Source of the DNA: Dirofilaria immitis
Taxonomy: Eukaryota > Nematoda > Chromadorea > Rhabditida > Onchocercidae
Reading direction: 5' to 3'
DNA: 64,000 nt
Assembly: GCA_024305405.1 (NCBI GenBank)
Contig: JAKNDB010000109.1
Coordinates: 6,448,001-6,512,000 of the forward strand
Both the position numbers and the translations under genes were made by a program. Position 1 is the first letter of the stretch; each line of letters starts with the position of its first letter. Of the stretch, positions 41,174 to 54,719 are shown one piece after another. The notes under the pieces are model-generated. The model made no database searches and was not told where the DNA came from. It saw only the letters and a program-made list of their open reading frames with translations.

Positions 41174-43759
41174 TGTGGTATTATTAGAAGTGTGCCTTCT
41201 AGACAAATTTAAATTATGAAGATTTTATGAATGCTTTCGTTCTGAACTTTCCTTTTATTATATTTTCCACATTCAGCGATAAAATTTCTGAGGAACTCTG
41301 GTCATAATTATGGTTTGAGCATAAAAGCAACGAAATATATTTTTATTTCGAAAATGTTTTTACACAGCTTTTCATTTAGTAGAAATTTGATTCGATTTGT
41401 TCTATATCCTACCTCATTTTTCCACATGCTTGTTTCATTTTCTCTTTAATTTTTCATTTTGATCACAGCATTGAATGATACTTCTTTTTCACATTAGTAC
41501 TTTTCTTTCCTACCTTTTTTGCATTCATGAATTCATCCAGTGGCATGTTATTCAAGATTTTTCATATCCTCAGGTGGTGTAGGTTTTTTCTTTTCTAGCA
41601 GAAAAGAAATGACTGGCAGAGTATGAGTGTGAAACTTAATAAATTTAAGTTGCTTCATAGTATTATTCATCATTGTTTTTTTGAAATTATTTATGCTCAA
41701 GTTTTTGGTTTGAATTGTTGGATTTGATGAGCAAACAAATTCTGTGCAGTCACTAAAGTTAATGTATTTTATGTTCATATTGATTTTATTTTACCAATTT
41801 TTATGCGGGAATCATTCTCCAGTGTGTTTGAAAATTGTTCAATGATTACTTTTTCCTTTACTGAAATTGTCAACTCTGTTTTGTCCGCAAAAGGCACAAA
41901 AGAAAATGGAGTTTGACCCCAGCTGTTTCATGAACCTGTGAGATATTTGTGGTTTTTTATGGGCCACTAGGAGCATATCTTTCTTTGCGGAGTCCTTTCA
42001 AATTTCTGTAATTTTCAAATAGAGTTTGAAGTCGTTGTGGATTTTGATTAAGTCACATTTTTTTTCACTGACTGCTTTTGAGAAAAACTACTGAAAAATC
42101 GAATAGGAGAGTATCCTAGAAACGAATAACTTGAATTATTAAAAGGAGGACCGAAAAATTGTTTTGGCTGGATGTCGTATGGTGTTTTGAAATTATTGTT
42201 GTGCTTTTCACACGTTGTGAACTTCCGGTTTGGCCGGATGAAAAGTCAAAAGCAGATCTTCCAGAAGATGGTCACTATGATAGACCGAAACTTGGGTTAG
42301 GTGTATATATGAAATGCCATGTAAACGAACTACTGAAGACGAGTTCTGTTGAATTCTACAGTTTACTATCGGGTCTTTTTTATTGTGATTACGCTGTCTG
42401 ATCTTCATCATCTTTTTCTTGTACCTAACTTGGTTTTTCTGTATAGTTAATTGAAATTAATGTTTCCGTTATTTGCCATTGTTTGAAGAATATCGCTTAT
42501 TGCTAATTGGCGCATTTTCACGCCACTATAAATTGTAAAAAACAATATTGGAGACAGAATCTGCAATCAAGGTTCCGTATGCATTTGAAGATATTTTTGT
42601 TGCTGCATAAATTAAGAATCATATCACTTTACACCACGCATTGAAATATCTTCAGCAATGTAAATTTGGAAAAGAGTAAATGTAAGTGATCTATGTGGAT
42701 ATCTTGCTGAAAGCCGATGAATTATAAAAGTAGCATGTACCAAACGTATGTGCATGTTCAAACGCTATGTGCAAAAGATCTGGCTCCGATTATGGGTGTG
42801 AAGTGGCTTATTTGACGGGAATCTAGGTGCAGTTTTGAACTTGGGGTCATTAGCGTTTGTTCAAGTTGTCATTGTTTCTGATTAATTCGGGTGGACTTTT
42901 CACTAGGCGAAGGGTATAGGATTTGTTCTCGATCTTGGTAGAAAAGTATCCATACGAACCGTTGGATCATTGATAACTCTATGGGATATGAAGTGAATGG
43001 TAAAATGGCATTTTTATAATTACAGAATGAAATGCTAACTGGAATGGTTGAATGCTTTTAGCTGTGTGCCATATTTGTGAACATAGTAACCTAAATTTTA
43101 ATTGCAAATTAATGGCGAAGTGGTTCTGAGAACTGAGAAGAAAGTGCAATGTATAGCTCAACAAAAATGGTCATCGTCATTGGCCATATATATATATCTC
43201 ACATTGAAATATCCACGAAAATCGCGAAAGATGAAACTTCGAAAACTCTTTCATGCTAAAGCTAGTTACTGCCATATCGTGCGCAACAGAATATTCATGT
43301 TGCCATTATGTCGTTAAAAAAAAAAACAAGTTATGTGGAGTAGTCTAAATCTATAAACTATAAAAAATTTCCTATTGGCAAGGAGCAAGCTGCAAACACT
43401 GCCCATCTCGTTACCATGGGTACAGCGCGTAAAGATCAACTAAATCTTTCAATTCAGATTCTACTAAAACTCACTGATCATATGAAGTCCTTTATATCTT
43501 GAACACGAAAGATTCGTTCCTGCTTTACTCCAATATTTTGTTTTAGCAATAGTGCTTTCGTTCCAAAATGATGTTAAGCATAGATTATCAATTGTCCAAG
43601 ATCTCATTGCCCATCTCAACATTTGAAATTCTTAGATTCTTGTTTTAAACATTTTTGCATTCTCGTTTTAAAATCCTCTACCATTAAAAAAAGTGCCACC
43701 GATATGATGTTTAAGTATGCAACTGTGATAATTGTTGATAAAACAAAGCATAACGCAAA
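41174..43759. other. 3' region of FoxP and spacer before rab-28
   Basis: No recognised gene. An AATAAA-like signal occurs near 41640 after the FoxP stop. The frame at 42159-42401 (plus) has a charged segment (PDEKSKADLPEDGHYDRP), but I recognise no family and see no convincing splice sites. Confidence 0.5.
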
Positions 43760-45302
43760 ATGGAGTGGGATGAGGAAGCCCCAGTTCAGAAAATCATCAA
43801 AATAGTGGTATGCGGCGATGGTGCTAGTGGTAAAACGTCACTTTGTGTGAGATTTGCTCAGGATAACTTCGGACGACAATATCACCAGGTTATTAACTTC
43901 TCCATGTTTTTTAGCATTAGTCAAATATTTGAAAATTTTTCGAGATCTTGTCAGATCACTCACTAATTAAAAAATATTCCGAGCCTTTTTTTCCTTGGAT
44001 ATTCGGATCGTTTAGTCTTTATTTCGTTGACTTCAGAGAGTTCTTTTTTTGCTCAATATGATGTAAACTCTGAATCAAATTTGCAGACTGTCGGTCTAGA
44101 TTTCTTTACCAGAAGATTGACTTTGCCAGGCAATGTTTCTGTCCTTATGCAGGCAAGTAAATTTCATCATATTTCACATATTTTCTTTTTAATGTACAAT
44201 AGAAATAAATTTGAAGTCATCATTGAACATGTTTTTGATATCAACCAGCACCATCATCAATAATTTATAGATATGGGACATCGGAGGACAAAGTATTGCA
44301 AGTCCAATGCTTGAAAAATATGTTAATGGTGCACATGGCGCTGTTGTTGTTTACGATGTTACCAACAGTTCTAGTTTTGAAAATCTGGAAGACTGGATTA
44401 ATATCATCAAACAAATTACCAAAACTCAGGAAAAAGTAATTTATATAAAGGAAAAATTTTATTTCTTAAAATTTATCGTAAACTACATAACTTTATGTCG
44501 ACTCCAGGTCCGATCTTCATAATTTTTTAATTTTGTTACAAATCGATCTGAGGTAACACCATTTGTGCATAGATTTCGAAACAAAAATTATATAAATTAT
44601 ATACGAAAGGAATTCCATTCGTTTTCATGTGTAGCCAATGAAAGAGTCAGCAGACCCCTTCTATGAAAGTATTTCGAACTTTCCGCTCATTGTGCTTATC
44701 AAATTTTCAATATCCAAATCTTTATAGGTCATCCAGGAGCAATTTTGTGGTCCAAATTTTTAAAATATTTCAGCCAGTTGTATTAATGCTTGTTGGAAAT
44801 AAAACAGATCTGGAGCATCGTCGAGTTGTACGCATTGAAAGGCATACCAAATTCGCATTGCAGTATGGGATGTCCAGTTATTACGTATCAGCTAAAACTG
44901 GTGATAGTGTTACGCTTATGTTCAGGTAAATTTCAAAATTTTACTAAACTCGACTAAAGGAATGGCTTCGACCAATCATAATCTGTTTACAAGAAGATTC
45001 TGCGACTCAGATGAGAGATGCGATTTTCGTTTTTTTATTACATGTTTAACTATTTAGAACACGAAAAATCTCAGTAAAGTACTACACATGCACGCTTCTT
45101 TAATCAAGAAATCTGTGTAGAAATTTACAGGAAAACAGCTGCTGAAATCCTCGGAATCCCGCTGGAACAAACCGACACGGAAGGAGATATAATTGTTGTG
45201 AAAGCTTCCGTTACAACACGAACAGAAGCAGAATCAAAAGCATCACAGCAGCAATCGCGAACTGATCAGTCTCGTAATACGACTGTTTGCTCAACGATGT
45301 AA
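43760..45302 (+). CDS. rab-28: Small GTPase RAB28
   Basis: RAB28 is a divergent Rab GTPase that, in C. elegans and vertebrates, works at cilia with the BBSome and in extracellular vesicle release. Exons: 43760-43888, 44087-44152, 44271-44435, 44774-44925, 45131-45302; all phases agree, giving 227 residues (human about 221). Visible motifs: P-loop GDGASGKTS, switch I TVGLDFFTRR, WDIGGQ in place of the usual WDTAGQ (a RAB28 hallmark), NKTDLEH (guanine specificity), VSAKTGDS, and KTAAEILGIPLEQ at the C-terminal helix. It ends CSTM, a CaaX-type box, consistent with farnesylation rather than the double-cysteine geranylgeranylation of most Rabs. Exon 2 ends CAG followed by GCAAGT, a GC-AG intron. 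No frame breaks were found in this gene. Confidence 0.97.
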
Positions 45303-47613
45303 CTTCTGTACTGTTATTCTATTCAGAAGTATTAGTATAGTTAATTTTTTTACAAATATTTGCATAAAATTCATTTCTTTTTGCCAGCACACCAGAATTT
45401 GCTTGTAGCGTTCTCAGGTAATGCGGTTAAAATTTTAAACAGTCAGCTTTTTGTATATCTCTTGAAGCTTATTGGATCTTTTTCTGTTTCTGTCGCTGTC
45501 TTACATTTCACTGTAAAAGAGTGAACTTATGAAATTAATTAGATAGCTCAAATTTTCAAAAAATGAAGGCAGATGGAAAATGCATTATTATAGATGCAAA
45601 TTATCCCTGTGGACATAAACGGTGGTGCTTAATGCTTGACAGTTCAACTTAAAATTTAAGCCAAATATGCAAGAAAATAGGAGAGGGTACTGTTCTTAGA
45701 CGAACATAGTTCATCACTACAACCCCACCACTAATGTACGTTTGCCATACACCGCGAAATACATTACTCGTCAAACACGAGAATTGAATCATTGGGACTC
45801 AAATTATCAATGGTTTCCGACGAGACTCTTTCGGAATTGAGGTGCGAGACATCTTGCGTAACTTTATGTGAATTGAGTGGTGGTCATAGATAGAGTGTAT
45901 GGAGCGTCCGTAGATAACTTATTGCTACGTAAGGTGAAATTAACGATCGGTCAAAAGAAAACTATTAATCCTGTCAAATATTATGACGGGACAGCTGATT
46001 AAAAATCGCGGCTTCTCATGGATCACTTGTCAAATTTTCAGAATCTGGTGTGGGGTTATTGTACGTTATTTTTTTTTATTTTCATAAATAATAGCGAGTA
46101 AATAAGAAAAAATGCCGAGTAGATAAGTAAGAAAAGAAAGAATACAATGATGTGTCGTAAAAGTGGACAAAATGGTGACGCTTCCTTGTGGTCGGAAGAA
46201 ATGATATTTATTACTGTGCTGTGAGAATAGTTACTTAAAATTAAGTTTGATTCGTTAATATTAATAGTAATCCTCATTTTCTTCGCCTTTATATTTCACT
46301 AATCTTTTTCTTTCCTTATTTCTGAAAATTTCCATGACTGTGATTATGCCGTTTTCAGCAGCATTTATGTTTAGCACATAAAGCTGCAAATTTCCAAATG
46401 ATGATGTGTTGTCTTCGAATTGACGATGAAAATACTTGAAGTCTTGCAAATAGTGTTTGAGAAAATAGGTCTTGAGATCGACACAGATAAAAGAGGTGAA
46501 TGAAGAATGCTTACTATGTTCGACTGGACATGACCCAGTAGCTCACTGGAGATAACAATAATTCTAATCATAGGAATAAGAAAAAGACTTTCAAACAACA
46601 TCCCGAAATAAATGACATAATAGTCAATGAGAACAGATTGGATTAGTGACATTGGATATGCTTTCAAAGGAACAGTGGAGGTTCAAAAAGCAATGAATCG
46701 AATGAACGATACCATCAAAAGCCGGAACATATTTTTGTAGAATTATTTTTTATTATTCCCGTAATCTGCAGGTCTCTTTCTGCAATTATACTATTTATTG
46801 CAATTAGCGGAATGATAAAGTAAAAAAAAAGTGATTGACTGCTTTTGGACATCAGACAGAGATCGGATTGGTGAGATAGTGCAATCTCTGTTGAAACCTT
46901 TGATGAGCAGAGGAAACAATGCATTCTATGGATGATAAAACAAACGTGGAGAAGCTAATTCTGTTTATTCATTTTTAATTTGGCTTTCCCTTATTCTTCA
47001 CTTTTCTTTGTCTTTTTGTACTTTTAACAAGAATCATTCCATTTTATTTATTTAAAGTTTAATTTAAAAAAGTAGAAATATGTTAATGTTATTTCATAAA
47101 CTAGTTATTGGAACTATTAGTGTGTAACTCCTTATCGATGTGTCATTTTTTTTCACCTGTTCGTAATTACTTGTATATTCATTTCTCAACTTTTTTTTCT
47201 ACTCTTTGGATACATACATAAATGATTTTTTCAATTGCGTTTGCTTTTTTGTTATCTTTTACAGTTTCGTGCAATTTCTTTTCTGTTTCATAGACCCTTA
47301 CTCATGATATGCCTCGTGATTTACTTCATGTCCCCTTTTTCAGTTGGATGATGAATTTAGTCAGAGGATCAATGATTTCGGCATTTTAGATTCATGTGAG
47401 ATTCATGCATATACCGAATAGATGATTTCGCGCATTCTTAATGATGGTTTAATTCTAGAAAAATTTTATACTTGCTTGTCACAATTAATTCTAGGAAAAA
47501 AATTTCAATTCTAGAAAAAATTTAATTCTAGAAAAAATTTTATGCTTGCTTGTCACACCAGAGATTTCCTGTTTTGATCTAAAAATGACTGATAAATATT
47601 GATGAATTAATTC
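45303..47613. other. Intergenic region between rab-28 and the CTTNBP2-like gene
   Basis: No gene recognised. Hydrophobic minus-strand frames at 46056-46277, 46371-46667 and 46715-46924 have no receptor motif and unsupported splice joins. A tandem duplication lies at 47451-47556. Confidence 0.5.
47451..47556 (+). repeat. Direct repeat upstream of the CTTNBP2-like start
   Basis: Two roughly 32-base copies (47451-47482 and 47524-47556) sharing aattctag, an A run, tttta and cttgcttgtcac flank further ttctag-A-rich units. It is the last repeat before the ATG at 47614. Confidence 0.8.
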
Positions 47614-50600
47614 ATGGATGACGAGCTATCTGTACAATCGGCTCGAAACAGTTTTTCGACTGAAGAACTTCTGAGACTTCTTGCTTATTTCGAAGGAGAG
47701 ATCCAGGCTCGTGATGTCGCAATAGCTACTTTAAAATTAAGTTTCTTTTATTGTTTAGTTTTTATATTTACCATTATTTTGAATATCTGTAGCTGCAGTA
47801 CAAGTCACCTTTTTGCTATCGAACAAGTATTTTTTGCTGAATTCAAGTATCATTACTCTTGAAAACTTCAGTCGGAAAAAGCAAAGCAATTATTGCATGA
47901 GGCCAAATATGGACAACTTGCTGGTAGTAACCCAATCAAAGCTTTGCAACGTGATTCCAATTTTGCGGATGAAGGAAGTGAAGTTGACGAGTCTGCAATT
48001 GCACATATGTACGAAACTCAACTGATGCAGCTGGAACAGCTTAATTACAGTGCAGCGGCGTTGTCACAGTCGCTCTAAACAGGTCAGTTTGGATTTAAGG
48101 AACATAAAGGATCACAATGTCAATTAACGAATGTAATGATACATATTTATGTATTTACTGTGGTCTTTTGTTTTTCACTCATAAGCTTTTTTTTGATTAT
48201 ACGCTCTCCGTCTGCTGAACCAAAAGAAAAAATTTTAAAACAAACAGAAAATTAAAAGCAAAGTACACTCATCAGTACAAGTTTCCCTGTTGGTAAATAG
48301 TGTATTAGCCTTTTGGCAGTAGAGATAGGTATGTAACTATTTTATTTCAATGTTGTCGCAAATCTCTGGAAAAGCAAATTCAAATTATCTAGTAATAACC
48401 TACCCAATTCATCCAATGAATTGAAAAAATTTAACTGTGGAATCAAATTTTACTAAAAGAATAGAAAAAGAATTCATGAAAGATCAGCAAACCAAGAATA
48501 ATAATATCGATGTAAGTTTGTATCTCCTAATTTTAATTATCTTTTAATAAAATATAATATTTTCTTGTCTCATTCTTTCAAATGTAAAGGAATTTGCTTT
48601 CAGCCATTTTAGTCATTGCCAATTTAGATCTTAGCAACCACTGAGAAGCGGCATGCACGTATTTTACGAGAGTTAGATGAGGAAAAGCAGCGTTCCGCAG
48701 CAGATGCTGCGCAAGGCGATGATCTTTGTGTTCTTCTTGAAAATGAACGAACTCGTCTTCGGCAGCAGGTGTGTTTTATCAATCCATAAGTATTCAATTT
48801 TACTCATTCGAATGAGAATAATCTTTTTAATCAGATTTTTTCTTCTGCCTCTTTGTTTTTTTCGTGTTGAGTAAGTGAGGAAAACTAGAAATGGAATTAT
48901 CGGTATGTGAATTTACTAAGAATCTATTTAATTCAGTAAGAATTTATGTGATTCGATAGATTCCAGTTATTTATTGCACAGACTAGTGGATGATTTCAAA
49001 CACAAAAATTCTTTTTCATGCTTTGAAATTATTTTTTTTCTATCGGACTGACTCAGTTAGAAACAGGATCTTATCTTATTTTCTAAGTATGTTTAGTGTT
49101 TGACAAAAATCTAATTCCTTTACATTTTATTCGATGCATTAAGTACAAAATTGTTTTTCAGCTGGAGTACGAACAAAAAGAAAGCGAAAAAGCTCACATG
49201 GAAGTGGAAAGATTAGAAAAGAAGTTGAGAGATGAACAAGAACGTCATAAGTCAATGGTACTGTTCCTAGTGAATGAACGGAAACAAATGTTGTTTGAAG
49301 TGCATGAGTTGAAAGTTCAAAATGGTCGTGGTAAGTTATCTTTCCTAAGGACATAAAAAATGATAAATTTACGAGAATGTAAATTTATTAATTATATTTG
49401 AGAAATTTCGTGTCTGTTCATATATAGTATTGAACATGCTTGCAGGTTCTCCCTGTGCTCAAGAAACAGTGTTACTTGCAGAGATGCGAAAGGAAGTGAC
49501 TACCTTGCGTTCAGAGAGGGATCAATTGCGTATAGCTTTAGATGCAGCTCTTTCCGAAGTGCAGTCTCTCAGAGAGGTCACTTTAGCTCAAGTAATTATC
49601 GATCGATTAAAAATTTCTTTTGTCGTTTTAGATTCGCATTTACTAGATTTCAGATTGCAAGAAATCAAGAGGAGGACTTGTCCTTGATGCGTACCAATAT
49701 ACTTGCTAACACGCGAAGTTATGCAAATAATGTGAGCATTTATTACACCTTATGACAAAATTACGAATTCAAAATCCTTTCTTACTAATTTCAACTGCAA
49801 AACACATCTTTCCGGATCTTGAGTTTTAATGGTTATCATCTTACAAATACAAATTTAAATTGTTTCTATTTCACAATGATTGTTAATACTGAAATCCGAT
49901 CGTAATCAGTACAACCTTTGCCTTTGTAATGAGAAGCCTTTTTTCTTTCAAATTTCAGTATCTCGAAATTTACATGATAGCATCTTGGAATATGAATTGA
50001 GATCTCATTTTTTAAACTATATTTTTAACTAAATGCTAATTGATTATCCTTTCCCCTAGTTACGATTTTCCGATGACGGTTCGGTGGTCGTGGCTAATAA
50101 AGGTGTTTCAAATGCTTTGTCACCGTCCAAAAATCAGGAACCAGGCTTATCTCCAGCAGTCAGCGATTTGAGACATCCAGTACGACCTCGACTTACCACT
50201 TCTTCGACTTTTCCAGCAAATAATCGGATTTCTCAGAGCCGTGTTCCTCTTCGAGCACCATCTCCTCTCTTAGCACCATCAAATGTTCCACTTTCTCCCG
50301 CAAAGTTAGCTTTTTCGAAAACGTTTCGTCTCTTCAAATTATCATTTAGTTCATATTAGTAAACTCGACCAAAGGTTCATCTTTCTTGTCGGAAAGTTCA
50401 GACTTTCTTCCAGAGTTTCCATAATTGATATTTGGTAATCTTTTCAAGGAAAGGACAACATCCTACAGTTGCGCGACCGATGACACTGTCAACAATGCGC
50501 GGTAGTAACAACCATTCATTACCGCGTGATCGCGAGAGAATGTCTAACTCATCAGATTCGTCCGAGAAAATGAAAAATACGTACTCAGCTGAACCGGAAA

Positions 50601-50944
50601 TTGAGCATTTAGGTGCAGTGATTGAATCAATGAACACAGGTGTGTAACTCAATCCTGCTTTGTAAGGAAGAAGAGGAGACGGTAATTTGTGCTCAGCACT
50701 AAAAATAAGTTTCGATGAGATATCAGGAATCTCATTTTATCGGATGTTTGTCATTTGTAAAGCATGTGAGAGCTGAATTTCAGGTAAACGAAGCGCCTCT
50801 TTGCCGCGAAACGGCAAAAATGGAATCACTGTTGGACCACAGGTACGTAAACCTATCCCATCGAAACCAGTTAACACTGCTAGACGTAGTACGATTTTCA
50901 AAGCTCTCGGTGTAACGACACGAAATGACAGGAATGGCACATAA
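47614..50944 (+). CDS. CTTNBP2: CTTNBP2-family (cortactin-binding protein 2 N-terminal domain) coiled-coil protein
   Basis: The vertebrate family binds cortactin and the STRIPAK phosphatase complex. Exons: 47614 to about 47740, 47872-48082, 48628-48768, 49162-49330, 49446-49591, 49654-49731, 50060-50304, 50449-50639, 50784-50944. The N-terminus matches the family (STEELLRLLAYFEGEIQARD, then AKYGQ...KALQRDSN). A long coiled coil follows (HARILRELDEEKQR, EVERLEKKLRDEQERHKSMV, MRKEVTTLRSERDQLR), then a Ser/Pro/Arg-rich tail with no ankyrin repeats, so it resembles the short CTTNBP2NL form. Phases agree from exon 3 to the end. Two joins are irregular. Exon 1 lacks a phase-correct GT donor: AAA is followed by TTAAGT where GTAAGT would fit. 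In exon 2 one surplus base makes a stop just before the good donor at 48083. Confidence 0.88.
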
Positions 50945-51519
50945 ATAAACTGTAAAAACGCTCTGGAGAAAATTAAAGAACACTTTTTTCGAAAACGAAA
51001 ACATGCACTTTCATAGTTCTGAGAAAAATGGCCACAAATTCACGATGTATTTTCCAGAAATCAGTCCTAACATTTTTTTAAGATGGATTAGAAATGTAGT
51101 CCCATGCTAGTACTTTTCAGCGGATAATGTCTACTCTCAGATCCAGAATAAGACATTTTTGAATCCATCGCGTGCTTAAGCCTTCAGTCATTTTGTTTTC
51201 AAAACCAGAAACTTTGTAAATAATTCCATGTGCACTATAACTGGAGGACTTCATAGGATCGACTAATTAGGCTCATTAAATTACCTGTTGTTTATGTTTT
51301 TACCTATATATGTAACATTGTTAATCAATTATTGATGAAGTAATAATCCAGTTTTTAGCGAATTAATTTGAAAAGAAGTAATAATGATATAAGAAGTTTG
51401 CGGAATAGGAATTTTTATGAAAAAACTGTTGAGCTTGCTCATCGTAAAGAATTTATTTCTATTCTCTTACGAGAGATGGTATATTTTTCGGCATTATAGC
51501 TGATTTCCAAACTTCTGCT

Positions 51520-54441
51520 TTAGCGGCCCAGTTTGTGATAGGGAGGTCCTGAAAAATTTATTTCGAAAGGAGATTTCTCAATAAATTCAGGAAATACTTT
51601 TGTCATGGAACATATCTGGAGATTTAGTAGCTGATTCACCTTTGAGCTGTTGATGCACTGAAGTACAAAGTGACGGCACTGCCATCCATCTGTGTGTCGG
51701 CTTGTATCTGATGCAAAAGTACACCAGTTATGATGCTGCTTCTCGACATCAAAAAAATGTCCTCTTAAAAGCCATAGCCCCACTGTCCTATTGCAGTATA
51801 TGCAAACTACAGCATCGTCCAAATATTTGCTGTAATGAGGAGCGGAATTCAGTGAAATTTCCTTCTTGAAACTTAATGTATTTTAGAAATAATTTAGATT
51901 TCTATATACTAGAAGTTGCCAAGAACTTCTGCAATTTGGAAATGGAACGGTGATATAGTATCTAAGCATGACAAGATAGGTGCTTTAGAAGCTTCACATA
52001 ATAAACAAGCACGTAAAGTCAAGTACTAGCCACTACACCAGATGATTGGTCACCACGGATGGAAGTGGTTTATATGATATGTTATAAGCCTTTTTAAAAA
52101 TGAAACTGCTGACTGCCATGTCACACATGTTGTGTTACCAGCAATCCAGTTTTCATTATTTCATTAAATGGTTAGTAAAAGTGGGAAGTGAACCTTTTTG
52201 CCAGCCAAAACAAATGAGTGCTTTGCACTTTTGTATAGTTGTTTCGGGAACCATAGTTGACAGAAGTCCAGGAATATCCACTTTAATTTGCTCGAGATCA
52301 AGCTTTTTCATGATTTCATATCTAAAATGAATGACTAGTGACAGTTATATGGCCACAATTCCATCATGATTACGGGCTTCTCCGGAGTCTTTAGAACGGT
52401 ATTCAACACCCATTAATTGTTGACGAAGCGAGCAACGTATTTAATTTTTTTTCTTGATGACATTCAATATGCTGCTTACTTAGTGAAAAATTCCATTTTT
52501 AAATGTATTCGCAAAATGATGCGTTCAAAATCAATTGTTGCATCATTTATGTTCAGTTGAACCTTCACTTATATCTCAAGTATCACTTTCGCAAGTCATA
52601 GGGTGCAAAGTTGTGGTGAAATAATGGGTCATATTCTGACTGTTTCATCTTTCATATTTCTAATTTTCCGACAAAATTTCCCATGATCGTGCAGGATATA
52701 TGGATGAATGCAAAGTTTCATTGCAGAACTCCATCCATGTCGTCATCAATAAGAGATAACAGATTATTCAATAAAACAAAGTGATTACACACTTCTGAAT
52801 ATCATTTTTTCTTTGCATAATACCTCTTATTCAAAGTTTCTGTTTTCTTCATTCAGTCCAAAGGAAACTGTTTCAATATTTTATCTGACACTTGATGTTT
52901 TTAATGAGATTGAAGTCTCAAAATGTTCTCTGACTCCTTGGTTGATGTGTTAATCTATGAGAATGATTTATCAAACAAGAATATCGAAAAAAGTAAGCCA
53001 TAACCATACTCATCTTCGCTTAAATTTCTGGTTTACCCACAAATCAATCTGTGTTACTATCTACTTTGCTATAAATTAACTCTACTATCCCTGGCACTCA
53101 TCTTCCGCACTTCGCTGATGAAATATGCTGCACAAACGAATTCATTCACATACTAACAGTGCTCACAGTCTGATTAGAGTTAACGGAGCAAGACTCCACT
53201 GTATTTGAGTCACACTAATAATTTTGACCTTAAAACCCTCAAAATCACGCATAAAAATTTCGAGGAGTACATTTAACTTATATTCATTTAATCATTTGAA
53301 TTCTTCAACAAATATAGTTACCTCTGATTAACAACGTCTTTAGAGAGAGCGTTTAATAATACGGCATCATCCGTACCAGAAGAAGTATACCTATATGGAC
53401 ATGTAATATAATGTTTCATGGTGATCATGGAAATAAGAATTCTGAAAAAGATAACCATATTAAGATCATGTGATTAGAATCAACAAACTTCAGCCATCGT
53501 TAGTAAAAACACTGTCTTGAATTGTTACAGGAAGTATAAATATATATATGGAAAATTCGAAGAACAGATAAAAGTAATGATATCTGAAACAGCTCAAGAA
53601 GATAAATTTTGTGAAATAACGAGTAGGCAAAATCCACGGAAGCGTAAGTCAATTCAAAAAGGGTTTGTATATTAAAGAAGTACCTAACTGATTTCTGATA
53701 AACGCTAACATCAGCGTGCACAAGTGAAGGTATCAAAATACTCATATATTGACCACAAGCCTCACACTGTACCATATCTGAAGATACACAAATCCATCCA
53801 TGTGATGCGAACATTAGAGGTGACAACTTGTTTGGTTTTCCAGCCCATTTCACTGGCTGTAAATATGTTCAACCTTAGCAAGATATTGACTACAACATGA
53901 AAGAAAAGTCTTAGTGCCTTATACCTAACTTAAAAGAAATAAAATAACTCGAAGAAAACACTGTGTGACCTTAACAAAGTCTGATGTCAAATTATGCCAA
54001 GATTGTCAGTATTCACCCCAGAGTAAACTCATGAACATTTCGAACTAGGATTCATGCCTTTTCATGAGAAAAATAACTATTAACATACAGTGAAAGAGTT
54101 CAACCGTTTTCTGACATGTGCATCCAGCTGATCGCATGCTGACCGACATCTTCCATTCGCAGATAATCTGAAAAAAATTCAGTGAATGAACTGTTTCTAT
54201 TTGTCTTTCTTACGTTTACACTTCATGAAAACATATGTTATCATTGGTTGGTAACATCGCCATCTATCAGTAAATGAAACTGATATTTCCCAAGAATTCT
54301 TCAAGAAATTGAAGTAAGCATCTGAAATGCACAAATAAGGTACACATACCGGCGCTGCTGTGAGTGAGTTTGTTCATGAACATGCTGGAGAAGTTTTGAA
54401 GCGTTTCGTTTTAACTGAGTGAGCTCATCTTCCTTCTTCAT
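51520..54441 (-). CDS. ZC3HC1: ZC3HC1/NIPA-type C3HC zinc-finger protein
   Basis: Vertebrate ZC3HC1 (NIPA) sits at the nuclear basket of the pore and has been described as an SCF-type F-box-like factor for cyclin B1. Exons (minus): 54441-54350 (ATG, MKKEDELTQL...), 54167-54089, 53856-53684, 53441-53322, 52321-52194, and about 51835-51520 (TAA). The first zinc domain shows LSPLMFASHGWICV, CEACGQY and HYITCPYR (H-x3-C); the second shows ALICFGW, CIYCNRTVGLWLL and FDVEKQHHNWC. This is the two-domain layout of NIPA/Rsm1 proteins. Phases agree at all joins except the last, where one extra A in the A5 run at 52195-52199 would restore the frame. It is much shorter than human ZC3HC1 because the disordered insert in the second domain is missing. 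An AATAAA lies about 65 bases past the stop. Divergent from mrps-24. Confidence 0.88.
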
Positions 54442-54719
54442 GTTTATTCAGTTATTCTCATAAGCTGGAAAATGACTGCCAAACAACTTCACACTAATTC
54501 TGCACTTTCACAATAAGCATCTCTTATTGAGTAACGAAGCGTCTTTCAACATCAAACAAATCAACCAACCGTTACCAGAATATCATGGGAATGTAACTGG
54601 TAAAAGACGTCGTGATTATGTAATTAATTATATGGTATAGCTGCTGTCATTTCGTTGTGCTTTTGCCGGACACGAGACGTTGGAATGGTTTGAGGATTAT
54701 AGGAAGAGCTTGGGGTAAT
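54442..54719. promoter_or_regulatory. Shared 278-base spacer between divergent ZC3HC1 and mrps-24 starts
   Basis: The two start codons face away from each other with nothing else between, so both promoters must lie here or overlap the 5' ends. No TATA box or known motif stands out. Confidence 0.5.

Noticed and set aside
42159..42401. Candidate alternative last exon of FoxP
   Set aside because: No good acceptor and no similarity to FOXP C-termini; the forkhead exon already ends in a stop at 41173.
46056..46924. Cluster of hydrophobic minus-strand frames, suggesting a chemoreceptor
   Set aside because: No receptor signature and no consistent splice phases; the bias is explained by AT-rich DNA.
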